Made by a program: the position numbers and the translations under genes
Assembly (NCBI GenBank): GCA_964549105.1
Contig: CAZJTZ010000002.1
Location: forward strand, 124,001-188,000
Length of the DNA stretch: 64,000 bases
Direction of reading: 5' to 3'
From: Hydrogenedens sp964549105
GTDB lineage: Bacteria > Hydrogenedentota > Hydrogenedentia > Hydrogenedentales > Hydrogenedentaceae
The notes under the pieces: model-generated
What the model was told of the DNA's origin: nothing
The model's database searches: none
The model's input: only the letters and a program-made list of their open reading frames with translations
In this document: one piece after another, positions 35,640-44,115 of the stretch
How the letters are laid out: every line of letters begins with the position of its first letter
Position numbering within the stretch: the first letter of the stretch is position 1

Positions 35640-36749
35640 ATGAAAGTGCCAATGGTCAATTTGCAGGCACAGTATGAACCCATCAAGCAAGAAATATTAG
35701 AAGCAATCATGGAGGTTCTGGAAACCCATCAGTTTCGAGGTGGAGCCATGCTTGAACGATTTGAGGAGGATGCGAGAACATTTATTCAATGTGCTTATGC
35801 TACAGGGGTGGGTTCAGGAACAGATGCTTTGATATTAGCTCTGAGGGCACTAGGATTGAAACCCGGCGATGAAGTGATAACCACTCCGTTCTCATTTATT
35901 GCTACCGCAAGCAGTATTGTATTGACAGGGGGTGTGCCCGTGTTTGCCGATATTGAGCCCGATACTTATCACCTGAATCCCAGAGAGGTAGAGAAAAAAA
36001 TTACGGAGCGAACACGAGTGATTCTTCCGGTGCATTTATATGGCCAATGTGCGGATATGCCCTCATTTTTAGACTTAGCCCAGCGTTATTCCCTCTCCAT
36101 TCTGGAAGATTCTGCACAGGCAATCGGTGCAAGTTTGCATAAAAAAATGGCAGGTAATTGGGGGGATGTGGCTGCGTTTAGTTTTTATCCTACAAAAAAT
36201 TTGGGAGCCATGGGAGAAGGTGGATTAATCACAACCAACTCTGCACAAATAGCGGAGTATGTTTCGCTTTTGCGTTGTCATGGGTCAAGAAAGTCCTACG
36301 AGCACGAAATCATTGGATATAACAGTCACCTCCATACCTTACAGGCAGGGATATTAAGCGTCAAACTTCGTTATCTCAAAGCCTGGAATGAGAAACGCCG
36401 TAAACTTGCCCATTACTACACAGAACGGTTAAAAGAATTGACTGAATTACAACTTCCTGTGGAACGAGATGGAAGTTACGCAGTTTATCATCAATATGTA
36501 GTTCGCATTTCGGAACGAGACCATGCACGAGAGTTTCTACAGGACAGAGGTATTTCTACAGCCGTATTTTATCCTATACCCATACATCATCAGCCCTGCT
36601 TCAAGGAATTTCCGTCAGCATGCGAACACTTTCCAGAAGCAGAAAAGGCTTCAAAAGAAGTATTGGCATTACCTATTTATCCTGAAATGACTTTTGAAGA
36701 GATTGATTATGTTGTCGAAGGTATTAAATCTTTTTTAGTGAGCAAGTGA
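35640..36749 (+). CDS. DegT/DnrJ/EryC1 sugar aminotransferase, possible GnnB
   Basis: This PLP-dependent enzyme aminates keto-sugar nucleotides. The 369-residue product has the family fold landmarks: GVGSGTDALILALRALG, TTPFSFIATASSI, VHLYGQCADM, LEDSAQAIGA, the PLP-lysine segment FYPTKNLGAMGEGG (Lys186) and NSHLHTLQAGIL. The frame opens at TTG 35604, but ATG 35640 has GGAG seven bases upstream and gives the usual start, VPMVNLQAQY. With the dehydrogenase between lpxA and lpxB it would complete UDP-GlcNAc3N synthesis (GnnA then GnnB). It could equally serve another sugar. Its last 15 bases overlap the convergent kinase gene. Confidence 0.88.
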   Translation: MKVPMVNLQAQYEPIKQEILEAIMEVLETHQFRGGAMLERFEEDARTFIQCAYATGVGSGTDALILALRALGLKPGDEVITTPFSFIATASSIVLTGGVPVFADIEPDTYHLNPREVEKKITERTRVILPVHLYGQCADMPSFLDLAQRYSLSILEDSAQAIGASLHKKMAGNWGDVAAFSFYPTKNLGAMGEGGLITTNSAQIAEYVSLLRCHGSRKSYEHEIIGYNSHLHTLQAGILSVKLRYLKAWNEKRRKLAHYYTERLKELTELQLPVERDGSYAVYHQYVVRISERDHAREFLQDRGISTAVFYPIPIHHQPCFKEFPSACEHFPEAEKASKEVLALPIYPEMTFEEIDYVVEGIKSFLVSK

Positions 36750-38396
36750 TAGATGTGGGGCAGGGACTAAACTTGCACCCTGTGTGGAATTGTGAACAAA
36801 CACAGAGGTTTCAAGTTCATCCGAAGTTAAAGAGTGGGGAGGGTTGAGAAACCGAGCATATTCATCTGACGAAAGCCAATCTTGCAAGGCTTTTTTGATT
36901 ACAGGCACATCCGAGTTCAAGCAAAGACTTATAATAACTCCACCTAATCCGGCACCTGTTAAACAAGAGCCCAAAGCACCGTTCTGGTTAGCAATATCCA
37001 CCAATCTGTCAAGAATGGGTGTGCTTGCCCCAAAATCTCCGGTAAGAGAATAGGGTGCAATTTGAAGATTTTCATAGACAAACAATGTATCGTCGTTTAT
37101 ATCGCGATGAAATGCTCTACCGCTAAAATCCAGCACGCGGTCCCCGTTATGTCCCAGAGTCATCAAATACCCCGCCATAGAAATATCACCTTTTTGCATG
37201 GCTTCGAAGAAATTGCGAGCACGAATAGTCTCACAAATTCCGAACACCAGAGGACCACGGATAGGAACTTCTCCAGGATATTCTTCCTTCGGCAAATGAC
37301 TATAATATCGCTCGAAAATCTCCTGGATGCCGGGAATATTAAATTGATGGAATAACGCATCTACCGATAGAGTATGAGGGATAGAACGGAATAGTTCATA
37401 AAGTTTATGTGTTCCGCCTAAACGCTCTGGAATAAAATCGTTAAGGGTCTGAAAACCGTCTATCTGTTCTGGACTGAATCCCTGTGTCTTCATAATCTCC
37501 TTTAAGATTTGGAGAGCCACAGAGTAGGCAAAGCGATTTTTGTTATAGGAACCTGCATGAGTAGAACTAATATCTCGCCGTGTTTTAGAATCTGCAATAA
37601 TGATACTCAGTTCATCTGGAAAAGGAAGATGCTTTTCTTCAAGGATTTGTGCCGTTTCAGGATGAAGTTGCACCCCCAGAAGGGTATCTTTCTTCCCTAA
37701 CAATTCTGCCGTCTGGTCACTGAGTCCACTTCGAGCACCTGTAAACCATTCTGCATCCTGCACCATTTTTAATTTTGTCGTAGTATCAAAATCCAGTTGG
37801 TTGGCATACATAATCGCTTGTAAAAAGGACAGACATAACGCATGAGAAGAACTTAATGCAGAACCCTCGGGAATATCCCCTCCTACCACCACTTCTAAAC
37901 CTGACAGAGTAGGTTTATGAATTTGATGGGCAGTGCGAAGTAATATGCCCGTGATATATTTGTGCCAATGAACAGAAATATCCGAACAATTATGGGCATG
38001 ATGGCAAATATTACTCCATGAGGATTCTAATGGAAATTTAGTTTGCAATTCATAGAAAGAGGTCTGGAAAGGTTTGTGAACAGGTTCTAAATTATGTATG
38101 AGAAAACTATCATCTTTACGAATATGACCCACCAGAAGTAATTCCTGTTCAATGGTCATCAGATTTAAAAAACCGCCATGGGTATCTACATGCATACCCC
38201 GCAGGTTAATTCTGCCCGGACACCGGGTTAGGAACACAGGCTTATCGCCAAATACCTCAATAAATTTCTGTAATACCTGAACAATTAATTTTAACCGTGT
38301 CTTTCCCGCCTTTCCATAGGTATCATGTAAGTATTTGTTGCGTTCAGGAGAGTCATATAAAAAGAAGTCTATCCATTTGCTTGCAGTTAATATCAT
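36735..38396 (-). CDS. Galactokinase-like GHMP sugar kinase, long form
   Basis: The 553-residue protein has the three GHMP motifs. The first is CPGRINLRGMHVDTHGG (residues 59-75), in the position of the galactokinase signature. The second is the ATP loop DIPEGSALSSSHAL (173-186). The third is GSCLTGAGLGGVIISL near residue 480. SGLSDQTAEL supplies the catalytic aspartate of the GalK type. The sugar-binding Glu of GEHTD is Met here (GMHVD), and the protein is about 170 residues longer than E. coli GalK, so specificity for plain galactose is doubtful. It is last in the ExbB-ExbD-TPR-VWA operon, starting within the VWA stop codon (ATGA), and overlaps the convergent aminotransferase by 15 bases. 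Confidence 0.85.
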   Translation of the reverse strand: MILTASKWIDFFLYDSPERNKYLHDTYGKAGKTRLKLIVQVLQKFIEVFGDKPVFLTRCPGRINLRGMHVDTHGGFLNLMTIEQELLLVGHIRKDDSFLIHNLEPVHKPFQTSFYELQTKFPLESSWSNICHHAHNCSDISVHWHKYITGILLRTAHQIHKPTLSGLEVVVGGDIPEGSALSSSHALCLSFLQAIMYANQLDFDTTTKLKMVQDAEWFTGARSGLSDQTAELLGKKDTLLGVQLHPETAQILEEKHLPFPDELSIIIADSKTRRDISSTHAGSYNKNRFAYSVALQILKEIMKTQGFSPEQIDGFQTLNDFIPERLGGTHKLYELFRSIPHTLSVDALFHQFNIPGIQEIFERYYSHLPKEEYPGEVPIRGPLVFGICETIRARNFFEAMQKGDISMAGYLMTLGHNGDRVLDFSGRAFHRDINDDTLFVYENLQIAPYSLTGDFGASTPILDRLVDIANQNGALGSCLTGAGLGGVIISLCLNSDVPVIKKALQDWLSSDEYARFLNPPHSLTSDELETSVFVHNSTQGASLVPAPHLSLAH

Positions 38397-40225
38397 GGTG
38401 TATAGGTCGTTTTAATGTTGTATTTTTCTTTAAGTTCTTGTAATTTTTGTATTAATTCTGTTTTCTCACCCTCACGGATGATTCTACTTATTATATAAAA
38501 AGCTTTATGAAAAGCCCACCTTTGAGCAATCTTAAAATCACCTGAGGTAGACTTTGCTAAATCCGCGCGAAAAATAACTTCCTTTCTCTCACCTGTAGAA
38601 GTACCCTGAAGTCGGAAAACAAAGTTCTGATGAACATTGGGGTCAAACTTTCCGTAGATGGTTACAGGTATATCTTTATAGAAGTTTGGCAGAACAAAAG
38701 GGTAAACTTCATCTCGCGGTATGGACCCAAAATCCATAGATACATCAATAAGTATGGGATTTTGTATCTTCTGGAAAGATTGAGGAATACCTGAAGCAAT
38801 CTGTTCTATATCATTTTTGACTACCGAAAATCCGCGATTTAGATAGGCAAGTAATTCAAGGAGGTATCGGTCTACCGTATTCCCACCACCAAATGTGTAT
38901 ATTTCATATCTACCCTGATTTTCTAAGGTAAGGTTGGCAATGATGGTTCGTGTGTCGCGAAGACCAATTGTGGGTTTTCCATCGGAACACAACCAGAGAA
39001 TATTGGGCAAACCTGCCGTTGTAGGAATTTGAATCAATTGTTGCATAGAATTGAAGACATCGGTTTGTCCAGTAGAAGTTATTTCTTGTAGATAATTCAA
39101 ACCTAATTTTTTATTATCAGGCGTAGCCTTAATATAACCTTCTGCAAAGAAGATAGGTCGTTCTCGGAAGAGGATAATGTTGAACAGGTCATCGTCGCGA
39201 AGTTGCTGTAATGCCTCACGAACTCCGCGAACAGTTAGGTCCAGTTTCCGTTGACCTATACTTGCAGAACTGTCAATAACAAATGCTACTTGTTTAGGTA
39301 TAGGTGTAATCTTTGCATCTTTTTTCGGTGAAATAGTTAGTTGGAAAAACCCTTGCGTCTTTTCTTGTGGTAAGTAGGTTTTTAATTGCAGTTCAAGCAA
39401 GTCATCCCAGAATTCATACGGACGATTTTCCTTCTCCTCTTTTGTTTCCTCAATAATAGGTTGCTGAATAATTTCTTGTTCCAGTGCTTGTTCCAGAGAG
39501 ATAGGTGATTCAATAGGCTCTAACTCGGGGGTCAAAACAATTGGAGGTTGAGCCGTTTCCCCTGATGCTTCAGGTCCCGTCTGCGTAGAAGCAGAGGCTG
39601 TTTCTAAAATACTTGGTGGAATAGATGAAGGAAAAGATACTCCTCCTGTTGAAGAAATTGTGTCTGGCATAGAAAAAGAGGGCGTTTCACCGGGCTTTAC
39701 AATATTTTCTTCCGCAGGAGGTAATAATCGCCTTGCAATAGCAACGGAATCTTTATCTGACTCTTTTTCAACCGTAAGTACTTTCTCTTCTATATGCTGA
39801 ATTATCTCATCCGGGGTAAGAGGTTCTGTCTCTCGGCTTAAAGTTTCTGTGCCTGCTTGCCTGGCTAATTCCTCTTTCTGCGGAGATATAGATGACGAAG
39901 GGGATTCGGGTATTTCCATCGGAGGAAGTAGTTCATCAACAAACTTATGAAAAGAAATAGGACGAGTGGATAATGAAGTACTGATAGGCCCCTCTGTCTG
40001 CTGAGAGGCAGATAGATTCTCGTCCACCACTTTCACTCTAATTAGATGGGTTGAGAGAATCGGGCTGGTATAAAACATGGGGACATAATGCGAACCATAA
40101 ATAATAAGGATATATAAAATCACGCTGATAATAAAACTAATAGCAAAACGAATTTCCTTTCCCCTCAGAAATTCTCGAACTCCTGAAAAAGGAGAATGAA
40201 CCTTTTTTACATTTGTGTTTGCCAT
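38393..40225 (-). CDS. Membrane-anchored VWA-domain protein with TonB-like N-terminus
   Basis: The 610-residue product has a short cytoplasmic N-terminus and one membrane helix (residues ~27-50, FAISFIISVILYILIIYGSH). A Pro/Ser/Glu-rich periplasmic linker of about 230 residues follows. A von Willebrand A domain begins near residue 308 with the MIDAS motif DSSAS and continues with TSTGQTDVF and LCSDGKPTIG. The anchor-plus-disordered-linker plan is that of TonB and TolA, and the gene lies downstream of ExbB/ExbD homologues. The VWA domain would thus be the moving or binding partner in place of a TonB C-terminal domain; this is inference. Gaps to its neighbours are 10 bases upstream and a 4-base overlap downstream. 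Confidence 0.83.
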   Translation of the reverse strand: MANTNVKKVHSPFSGVREFLRGKEIRFAISFIISVILYILIIYGSHYVPMFYTSPILSTHLIRVKVVDENLSASQQTEGPISTSLSTRPISFHKFVDELLPPMEIPESPSSSISPQKEELARQAGTETLSRETEPLTPDEIIQHIEEKVLTVEKESDKDSVAIARRLLPPAEENIVKPGETPSFSMPDTISSTGGVSFPSSIPPSILETASASTQTGPEASGETAQPPIVLTPELEPIESPISLEQALEQEIIQQPIIEETKEEKENRPYEFWDDLLELQLKTYLPQEKTQGFFQLTISPKKDAKITPIPKQVAFVIDSSASIGQRKLDLTVRGVREALQQLRDDDLFNIILFRERPIFFAEGYIKATPDNKKLGLNYLQEITSTGQTDVFNSMQQLIQIPTTAGLPNILWLCSDGKPTIGLRDTRTIIANLTLENQGRYEIYTFGGGNTVDRYLLELLAYLNRGFSVVKNDIEQIASGIPQSFQKIQNPILIDVSMDFGSIPRDEVYPFVLPNFYKDIPVTIYGKFDPNVHQNFVFRLQGTSTGERKEVIFRADLAKSTSGDFKIAQRWAFHKAFYIISRIIREGEKTELIQKLQELKEKYNIKTTYTP

Positions 40226-40235
40226 AAACTTACAT

Positions 40236-42617
40236 TTACCCTGGGTTTGTAGAAAGAGGAGCCGTATTGCTTTGTTCGCTTGAAAGAAGTCCTTTTACCT
40301 TTTCAGATAAAGGATGAGATGGAAAATCATCTAATAATTCCTTAAAAGCCCGCTGAGCGTTTTCTTTCTGGTCAATTTTTAAGTAGCAGTTACCAGCACG
40401 CCATAGGGCTTCTGGAGAAAGTTCCGGATGAAGATAGAGAATAGCAACTTTTAAGTAATTTTTGCCTGCTTTCTCAAATTCCCCCTGATTTTCATAAATC
40501 TCGGAAAGTCGAAATTGAGCACGAGCACTGGTTTCACTACCCCCATTGTTTGCACAGCGTTCATAAAATCCCAATGCTTCTGGAATTTGTTTTTTTTGCT
40601 CATGAATTTGGGCTATGCGAAATAATGCTTCCGTAGCCGATGTAGAAGAGGACGAGAGGTCTATTACTTTTTGATATTCTTGTAGGGCTTCATCTATTTT
40701 TCCTAAATTCTGAATGCATTCCGCATAACGAAATTGTAATCGTTGGGGTGTAGGATAATCCTTTAATACCTCCTGCATTCGCTTTAGGACTTTACTGGCT
40801 TCATCCCATTTTTTTGCATCAAGATAATACTGGGATAACCAGGCAAATTGTTCTTCTCCCATCGTAATTTGCGGATAATCAGTTATTGTTTTAAGGAGGG
40901 CTTCTGCCGCTTTTTCGTAATCTTTCATCTCATAATAGGCTATCCCAATCGTATACCATGCCTGTCCCGCAACCTCGGGCGGTGGGTTTTGAGTCAATAA
41001 ATTTTGTAAAGCATCAATAGACTTCAACGAGTCGCGTTTTGCCTTCATGTAATAAACCCCTGATTTTAGTTTCATCTCGTAGACATACGAAGATTGTGGA
41101 AACTTGTTCACAAAATCCTGGTATATCTGAAAGGCTTCCTCCGTTTTGTTCAATCGCTCATAACAACTTGCTAAACGAATTAATACCTGTTCCTCCAGAG
41201 AATTATTTTGAGCCACTTCTTTCGCCTTTAGGTAGGACTTCAATGCCTCTTCCCAATTCCCTTCCTTTCTATACAGGTCGCCCGAACGAAGGTAAGCAGA
41301 GATGGCAAGAGAATGTGTTGGATAGGTCTGCACAAATCGGCTATATAACTGAAGTGCAGGCTGAACGATTCCTAATAATTCTGCGCATTCACCCGACTTG
41401 AACAAGGCTTCCGGAGCAAATTTAGAGTTGGGGTATTTCTCATACACTACCTGAAACTCTTCCATAGCATCTTCGTAATTCCCTTCGGCTGTGTATAGTA
41501 AGCCCAGTAAAAAGTTTCCTTCGGGCTTTAGGGTAGACCCATCTGCCTTATCAAGAAACTCAATGGCATTGGCTCTGGCACTTTTGTAATCATTTTTCAA
41601 ATATTGAATCCACGCAATTTTATACTGCGCATCTATGGCATAACGGGTGTCCGAAAATTGCTCACGAAGTGAGGTATAAATAGTCAGTGCTTCATCTAAT
41701 TGATTTTGTTCCAATAATGAGTTGGCAAGGACATACATCGCAAAAGGTCTTTTTTCTGCTTTGGGATAATTTTGTAGAAAAAGTTTCCCCTCATTTATAG
41801 CGTCGGCAAAACGCTTCGCCTGATATAGTGTCCATAAGTAACCAAAGTCCGCTCTTTCTTTATAGGGTCCTTCCTTGAACTGGGTTTTTAGCGTATTGTA
41901 GGCATTAATGGCTCCCTCAAACCAGCCCAATTGTGAATAAAGTTCCGCTACACGAAAATTACATTCCATTCGCAACTCAGGGTCTGCCTTTTCATTAGAG
42001 GCAACCTCTGACAGCATGGAAACAGCGTTTTCTGTTTGATTCATCTTTATATAAATCATGCCTAAAATATACTTTGCAAACGGGGTTAAGTCATGGTCAG
42101 GAAAATTCTGCAACATGGATTGCAACACAGGTATGGCAGATTCATAATTCTGTGTCTGTTCGAGAGAACGAGCATAAAAATAAATGGCACGCGGGCGATA
42201 TTCTGCAGGTGTATTTTCCCCGGTAAGTTCTTTCAATGTTTCAGAACATTCAGCCCAGCGTTTCAAATAGTAAAAGCATTCCCCTTTTCGAAGAAGGGCT
42301 TCTGTTTTCTGATTGGGCTCCGATGACCTTTTAATTACCTCGTCAAAAGCACTAATTGCCGTTTCATATTGTTTTTCTACCAGTGCAGATTTTCCTAAAC
42401 GGAGGTAGGCTTCCACAATTCGCGGAGAATTAGGATATCTGGAAATAAATTTTTTATATTCTTCAATGGCTTCCTTAAAAAACTGACGACTGTATAAACC
42501 GTTGGCAAAATCAATTTGTGTATTCTCTTCTGAACTCAGGTCAGGAGACTGTGCCTGAGCAGATAAACAAAATATAAATGAAAGGTTTAGAACAAATAAT
42601 CTACACAATAATTTCAT
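40236..42617 (-). CDS. Periplasmic TPR-repeat protein (YbgF/BamD-like array)
   Basis: The 793-residue protein has a signal peptide (MKLLCRLFVLNLSFIFCLSAQAQ). Then follows a nearly continuous array of some twenty TPR-like units. Each unit tends to start with FxxGLYSRQFFKEAIEEYKKFISRYPNSP-type sequence, the 'Tyr-Pro-x-Ser' turn typical of YbgF, BamD and Tol-Pal-associated proteins. It is likely a scaffold in the periplasm linking the ExbB/ExbD motor with the VWA protein encoded next. Myxococcus gliding (Agl) loci also place TPR genes beside TolQ/TolR homologues, a parallel rather than proof. The gene starts 18 bases after the exbD-like gene. Repeats are too divergent to suggest recent duplication. 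Confidence 0.85.
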   Translation of the reverse strand: MKLLCRLFVLNLSFIFCLSAQAQSPDLSSEENTQIDFANGLYSRQFFKEAIEEYKKFISRYPNSPRIVEAYLRLGKSALVEKQYETAISAFDEVIKRSSEPNQKTEALLRKGECFYYLKRWAECSETLKELTGENTPAEYRPRAIYFYARSLEQTQNYESAIPVLQSMLQNFPDHDLTPFAKYILGMIYIKMNQTENAVSMLSEVASNEKADPELRMECNFRVAELYSQLGWFEGAINAYNTLKTQFKEGPYKERADFGYLWTLYQAKRFADAINEGKLFLQNYPKAEKRPFAMYVLANSLLEQNQLDEALTIYTSLREQFSDTRYAIDAQYKIAWIQYLKNDYKSARANAIEFLDKADGSTLKPEGNFLLGLLYTAEGNYEDAMEEFQVVYEKYPNSKFAPEALFKSGECAELLGIVQPALQLYSRFVQTYPTHSLAISAYLRSGDLYRKEGNWEEALKSYLKAKEVAQNNSLEEQVLIRLASCYERLNKTEEAFQIYQDFVNKFPQSSYVYEMKLKSGVYYMKAKRDSLKSIDALQNLLTQNPPPEVAGQAWYTIGIAYYEMKDYEKAAEALLKTITDYPQITMGEEQFAWLSQYYLDAKKWDEASKVLKRMQEVLKDYPTPQRLQFRYAECIQNLGKIDEALQEYQKVIDLSSSSTSATEALFRIAQIHEQKKQIPEALGFYERCANNGGSETSARAQFRLSEIYENQGEFEKAGKNYLKVAILYLHPELSPEALWRAGNCYLKIDQKENAQRAFKELLDDFPSHPLSEKVKGLLSSEQSNTAPLSTNPG

Positions 42618-42635
42618 GCTGGAAATAACCTTATC

Positions 42636-43127
42636 TTATTGCACTTGAGGTTGAGTTGGGATAGGTTCAGTCGGCTGTGCAGTAGTTTCAGTAGTGGTTT
42701 CTATTGGTTGATTCGTCTTTTCATTAATGGTTGAAAACGCCACATTCTGTATATTTGCTTTTCTACAGCAATCCAGAACCCGAATCGCGTTTCCCAACAT
42801 AGCATTTTGGTCGCCACGGATAATAACCGAACTTCCGGGAAAAAATTGGGATACCTTGTTTAAAACCTCTTGTAATTCGGTTAAGGTAACCGTTCTATCA
42901 TTAACGATGATAGAACCATCTGCTTTTAAGTTGATATAAATTTCCCCTTGACTACGCGCTGTTGGAACAGAGGTTTCCGCTGTGGGCAGGGTTATATCTA
43001 TTTCCGATTCTAAAACACCATAAACCGTAGTTGCCATAAAGAAAACAAGAGTCAGAAATACAATGTCAATAAGCGGAGCCATCTGAATAGGTTCAGGCTC
43101 TTCTTCAAATTTTCGGCGTATTCTCAT
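42636..43127 (-). CDS. ExbD/TolR family protein
   Basis: This 163-residue inner-membrane protein has one N-terminal helix. The invariant membrane aspartate lies in MAPLIDIVFLTLVFFMATT (Asp22 in PLIDIVF), which carries protons in ExbD, TolR and MotB. A periplasmic domain follows (EIYINLKADGSIIVNDRTV, VIIRGDQNAMLGNAIRVLDCCRKA). The C-terminus is a Thr/Pro/Gln-rich tail not found in standard ExbD. The start codon overlaps the stop of the exbB-like gene (ATGA), so the motor subunits are translationally coupled. Together they would use the proton-motive force to drive the downstream TPR/VWA components. Confidence 0.92.
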   Translation of the reverse strand: MRIRRKFEEEPEPIQMAPLIDIVFLTLVFFMATTVYGVLESEIDITLPTAETSVPTARSQGEIYINLKADGSIIVNDRTVTLTELQEVLNKVSQFFPGSSVIIRGDQNAMLGNAIRVLDCCRKANIQNVAFSTINEKTNQPIETTTETTAQPTEPIPTQPQVQ

Positions 43128-43861
43128 GTGCGTGACCCTTTTGCAATAAGTTCTACTAATTCGCTGGCAATGGCTTCTACTTCTGCTATGATTCGATTTA
43201 CTCTACCCCGCAGGTAAAAATAAATTGCCATTGCAGGAATGGCTACGGCTAAACCTCCTGCAGTCGTCACCATTGCCAATGCCACGCTGTATGCCATTGC
43301 TAAGCCCTTCACCTGTGCATCATTAAAGGCAATGGCTCCGAAGGCTTGCATCATACCCCAGACCGTCCCTAACAAGCCCAATAAGGGTGCTAATACAGCA
43401 ATATTATTTAAATATGAAACCCGTTGCCATAGAAAACTTGCACCGCGTTCTCCTTCACTTTCCATTGCGTCCTGAATTACATACCGGTCATGCCCGACCA
43501 ATTTTACCCCTGCAAAAACCATTTTTGCAATCAATTCATCTCTCCCTTCGCACAGTTCCATAACCCCTTTATAATCACCTGCCTGTAAAAGATGAATTAA
43601 ACTACGAATTAAGGTGGGTGGCAATTCTCTTTTCGGTGTTAAAGTCAGCAATAGGTATATAGCCCATACCAACCCAATAAAGCCTAATGCGGCTGTAATC
43701 CAGAGAATAGTTCCTCCAGCCATTATCATATCCCATAGAGTAAGGTTCTGCTTCATCGGAGGAGAGTCTGCCATTGTTTCTGGACTGTTTTGGGCATAAG
43801 TTAAAAGAACAAAACCAAAAATTCCTAATACAAGAAAAAGGGCTATCTTTTTGTTTCGCAT
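43124..43861 (-). CDS. ExbB/TolQ family proton channel
   Basis: The 245-residue protein carries a cleavable-looking N-terminal signal (residues 1-24), as some ExbB proteins do. It has three membrane helices: ~45-72 (IMAGGTILWITAALGFIGLVW), ~150-175 (APLLGLLGTVWGMMQAF) and ~195-220 (AYSVALAMVTTAGGLAVAIPAM). The loop before the last helix and GLLGTVWGM are the MotA/TolQ/ExbB signatures, including the conserved Thr residues. GAGGA lies nine bases before the ATG. It leads the operon exbB-like, exbD-like, TPR, VWA and GHMP kinase, which spans 43.9 to 36.7 kb. Confidence 0.92.
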   Translation of the reverse strand: MRNKKIALFLVLGIFGFVLLTYAQNSPETMADSPPMKQNLTLWDMIMAGGTILWITAALGFIGLVWAIYLLLTLTPKRELPPTLIRSLIHLLQAGDYKGVMELCEGRDELIAKMVFAGVKLVGHDRYVIQDAMESEGERGASFLWQRVSYLNNIAVLAPLLGLLGTVWGMMQAFGAIAFNDAQVKGLAMAYSVALAMVTTAGGLAVAIPAMAIYFYLRGRVNRIIAEVEAIASELVELIAKGSRT

Positions 43862-44115
43862 GAACGATATTCCTCTTTTATAATTTTTGTGAAATGAGTT
43901 ATCTTTATTATATTAATTTTATCCTTTTGTAAAGAAATAAGTTGCAAGAGCCTTTGTATATTTAAACGGTTAAAGAAAAAAAATAGTTTTATCTATCATG
44001 ATAAAAAACACACTACTAAGATATACTAATAGAGAACAAAGAAAAAATTACCCTTATTACAAATCCAAAAATATCTGCGGTTTCAGGGTTAAAATAAGTA
44101 GAAACGGTAGTTAAA

